This document shows positions 62,634-64,000 of a stretch of 64,000 nt of DNA, one piece after another. How positions within the stretch are numbered: position 1 is the first letter of the stretch; every line of letters starts with the position of its first letter. This DNA comes from HXMU1420-2 sp034670145 (GTDB lineage Bacteria > Pseudomonadota > Alphaproteobacteria > Rhodobacterales > Rhodobacteraceae), in NCBI GenBank assembly GCA_034670145.1, contig JAXMOA010000015.1:62001-126000 (forward strand), read 5' to 3'. The notes beneath the pieces were generated by a model. The model made no database searches and was not told where the DNA came from. It saw only the letters and a list, made by a program, of their open reading frames with translations. Both the position numbers and the translations under genes were made by a program.

Positions 62634-62681
62634 TGGCACTGTGCCATAAAATTCGATTGACGCAATAGTGGCTAAGTGCCA
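62634..62681. promoter_or_regulatory. Twin operators between divergent Arc-type genes
   Basis: Two related 13-bp palindromic sites, TGGCACTGTGCCA (62634-62646) and TGGCTAAGTGCCA (62669-62681), lie 35 bp apart. A TTGACG (62657-62662) with a 17-base spacer to CACTAA (62680-62685) is a possible rightward promoter with the second site between its elements. Confidence 0.7.
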
Positions 62682-62715
62682 CTAAAGGGGTATGTTTTCA
62701 ACCTGGAGGCGTTTC

Positions 62716-62910
62716 ATGAATAGTCGTAAACCAATGCAGCTTCGGCTTCCGCAAGAGCTCAAGGAGTGGATTAAGGCGGAGTCCGATCGCAATGGCAACT
62801 CCCAAAACTCTGAAGTTATCCGAGCCATTCGCGCGGCGAAGGACAGGCGTTCCGCACTCGGTTCAATTGGAAATATCAATATGAATCAGTGTGATAATGC
62901 GCGTTGTTAA
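62716..62910 (+). CDS. Small Arc-family ribbon-helix-helix protein
   Basis: A 64-residue DNA-binding protein: KPMQLRLPQELKEWIKAESDRNGNSQNSEVIRAIRAAKDRR is a minimal Arc-type ribbon-helix-helix. The start at 62716 has GGAGG 8 bases upstream. It opens a rightward run with a 63-residue gene and the integrase. It is probably a Cro/Xis-like regulator opposing the divergent protein. Confidence 0.82.
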   Translation: MNSRKPMQLRLPQELKEWIKAESDRNGNSQNSEVIRAIRAAKDRRSALGSIGNINMNQCDNARC

Positions 62911-62934
62911 CGAGGTGAGAGAGGTGTCGAGACG

Positions 62935-63126
62935 ATGACCAAAGCAAGTGCACAGACAAAAGCGAAACAAGCGGCCTCAGCCTTTATCCGCGAGGCGCGG
63001 GAGGCAGGTTGGCAGCGCGCAAAGTTCGAGATCAAGCCTGATGGCAGTGTCATCGTCGATGCGAATATGGTCGCGCCAGAGGCCGCCGACGACTTTCTCA
63101 ACAGCGACTTGAGAATGGGCGAATGA
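62935..63126 (+). CDS. Small hypothetical protein upstream of integrase
   Basis: 63 residues: a basic N-terminal helix (KASAQTKAKQAASAFIREAREAGWQRAKFEI) and a short strand segment (KPDGSVIVDANM). It is not recognised as a known excisionase. Its TGA overlaps the integrase ATG (ATGA), so it is translated with it. A helper of recombination is possible but unproven. Confidence 0.65.
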   Translation: MTKASAQTKAKQAASAFIREAREAGWQRAKFEIKPDGSVIVDANMVAPEAADDFLNSDLRMGE

Positions 63127-64000
63127 CCCGCAAGAGCCTGCCAAAATATGTCTATAGTGACAGGGGTTACCTACGGGTCATCCGGCGATCGCGCGGCATC
63201 TCTATTATGATGCACGAGGAAGCGGGCACACCGGAATTTTGGGATCACTACAATCGCTTGCTGAAGGGAAAACCAGCGCCTGCGCCGGTGAAGCGCAATT
63301 TTGAGGCGTTGATTCTCAGCTACTACGAGAGCGACGCCTACAAGAAGCTGAAGCCCCGGACGAGATCCGACTATCGGCGTTACATCAGCCACATTCGTGA
63401 GATATGGGCGGAGAAAGACCCGGCCAGGATCGAATCCCATCACATTTACGAATTGCACCGCGCCAATGCGGATCACTGGCGGCAAGCCAACTATCTCGTC
63501 CAGGTCATGGTCGTCTTGATGAACCACGCCCGTCTGATTGGTTTTATCAAGAAAGAGCATGGCAATCCGGCGAAGGGCATTCCGCTCTTCAAGCAGCAAA
63601 GCGACGGGTGGGAGCCTTGGCCAGACGATGTTCGAGCAGAGTTCGAGGCCCTGGCTTCAAAACGCGCGCGGCTGGTCTACGAGCTTTGCGTTGGCACGGG
63701 CCAGCGCATTGGCGATGTCGTGAAGATGAAGTGGGCGCACTTTTCGGATGAGGGATTCGATTTCACTCAAGGCAAAACCGACAAGCCGCTGTGGATCCCG
63801 CTCACCGATCGCCTCAAGGCCCATCTCGACGGACTCGCGCGAACGGATGGTACTGTCGTGACCGACCCCAAAGGTCGACCGGTGAGCTACCGCATCGTTG
63901 CGGAGGAAATGCGCACCATCAAAAAGAAAGTGAAGCATGAGAAGGCGAGCTACTACAAAACGCACGGGCTCAGGAAAAACGCGACGATCGAGCTTTATTT
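63123..64000 (+). CDS. Tyrosine recombinase / phage-type integrase, 5' part
   Basis: 292 codons are visible; the gene runs off the window. The N-terminal region holds a SAM-like core-binding domain (about 65-160; YYESDAYKKLKPRTRSDYRRYISHIREIW). The catalytic domain starts with the first arginine in VGTGQRIGDVVKMKW (about residue 199), and the HGLRK motif (His-x-x-Arg) is reached just before the edge; the final tyrosine lies outside. It defines the 62-64 kb segment as part of an integrative element. Confidence 0.88.
   Translation, partial: MTRKSLPKYVYSDRGYLRVIRRSRGISIMMHEEAGTPEFWDHYNRLLKGKPAPAPVKRNFEALILSYYESDAYKKLKPRTRSDYRRYISHIREIWAEKDPARIESHHIYELHRANADHWRQANYLVQVMVVLMNHARLIGFIKKEHGNPAKGIPLFKQQSDGWEPWPDDVRAEFEALASKRARLVYELCVGTGQRIGDVVKMKWAHFSDEGFDFTQGKTDKPLWIPLTDRLKAHLDGLARTDGTVVTDPKGRPVSYRIVAEEMRTIKKKVKHEKASYYKTHGLRKNATIELY

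Noticed and set aside
1..64000. tRNA genes, rRNA genes and CRISPR arrays
   Set aside because: No cloverleaf-like sequence, rRNA segment or regularly spaced repeat was noticed by eye; a tRNA scan and repeat finder would be decisive. The attachment site of the integrase is probably outside the window.

Overview
The window reads as chromosomal DNA of a marine, Roseobacter-type alphaproteobacterium (Rhodobacteraceae). This is inferred from the bacterial phosphatidylcholine synthase, the ChvE-GguAB sugar transporter, the smo-type polyol operon, the abundance of TRAP, TTT and ABC uptake systems, and the codon style. No tRNA, rRNA or CRISPR array was seen.

Layout. (1) 1-5.5 kb holds housekeeping genes: the katG 3' half, pcs, ogt and ileS. 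(2) 5.9-9.0 kb holds a Tat-exported metallo-beta-lactamase-fold hydrolase, a Crp/Fnr regulator and a GbpR-like LysR regulator. (3) 9.2-18.2 kb is one long operon: ChvE-GguA-GguB import plus the non-phosphorylating L-arabinose/D-galactose pathway (1-dehydrogenase, arabinonate dehydratase, ketodeoxyarabinonate dehydratase, ketoglutarate-semialdehyde dehydrogenase). The lactonase is missing. (4) 18.4-25 kb holds an exported DsrE-like protein, an RpiR regulator and a divergent PotDABC-type transporter with a DmpA-type aminopeptidase. (5) 25-40.5 kb is an organosulfate island. It has three leaderless (cytoplasmic) sulfatases, their own formylglycine-generating enzyme, a TRAP and a TTT transporter, an RNase Z/AtsA-like hydrolase, and two regulators (TetR, MarR). 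Each regulator faces a perfect palindrome between divergent hydrolase and transporter operons. A third palindrome and TetR control a sterol-desaturase-family enzyme in the middle. (6) 40.5-51.5 kb is a hydantoin/N-carbamoyl amino acid island: D-carbamoylase, D-hydantoinase, hydantoin racemase, another amidohydrolase, a second Pot-type transporter with a Tat-exported binding protein, a LysR regulator, and two divergent DUF1028 proteins. (7) 52-60.6 kb is a LacI-controlled sorbitol/mannitol operon (smoEFGKS, mtlK, frk) with a perfect 16-bp operator. (8) 60.6-64 kb is the edge of a mobile element: truncated IS6 and IS5 transposases, a secreted-protein gene broken by one base, two divergent Arc-type repressors with twin operators, and a tyrosine integrase running off the window.

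How it fits together: almost every accessory module pairs a high-affinity uptake system with the cytoplasmic enzymes that open its substrate and a local regulator whose candidate operator is visible. The organosulfate island is the best candidate for a poorly described system, because its sulfatases lack export signals and so require uptake of intact sulfate esters. Start codons were reassigned where a ribosome binding site or an operator palindrome made the longest reading frame implausible.
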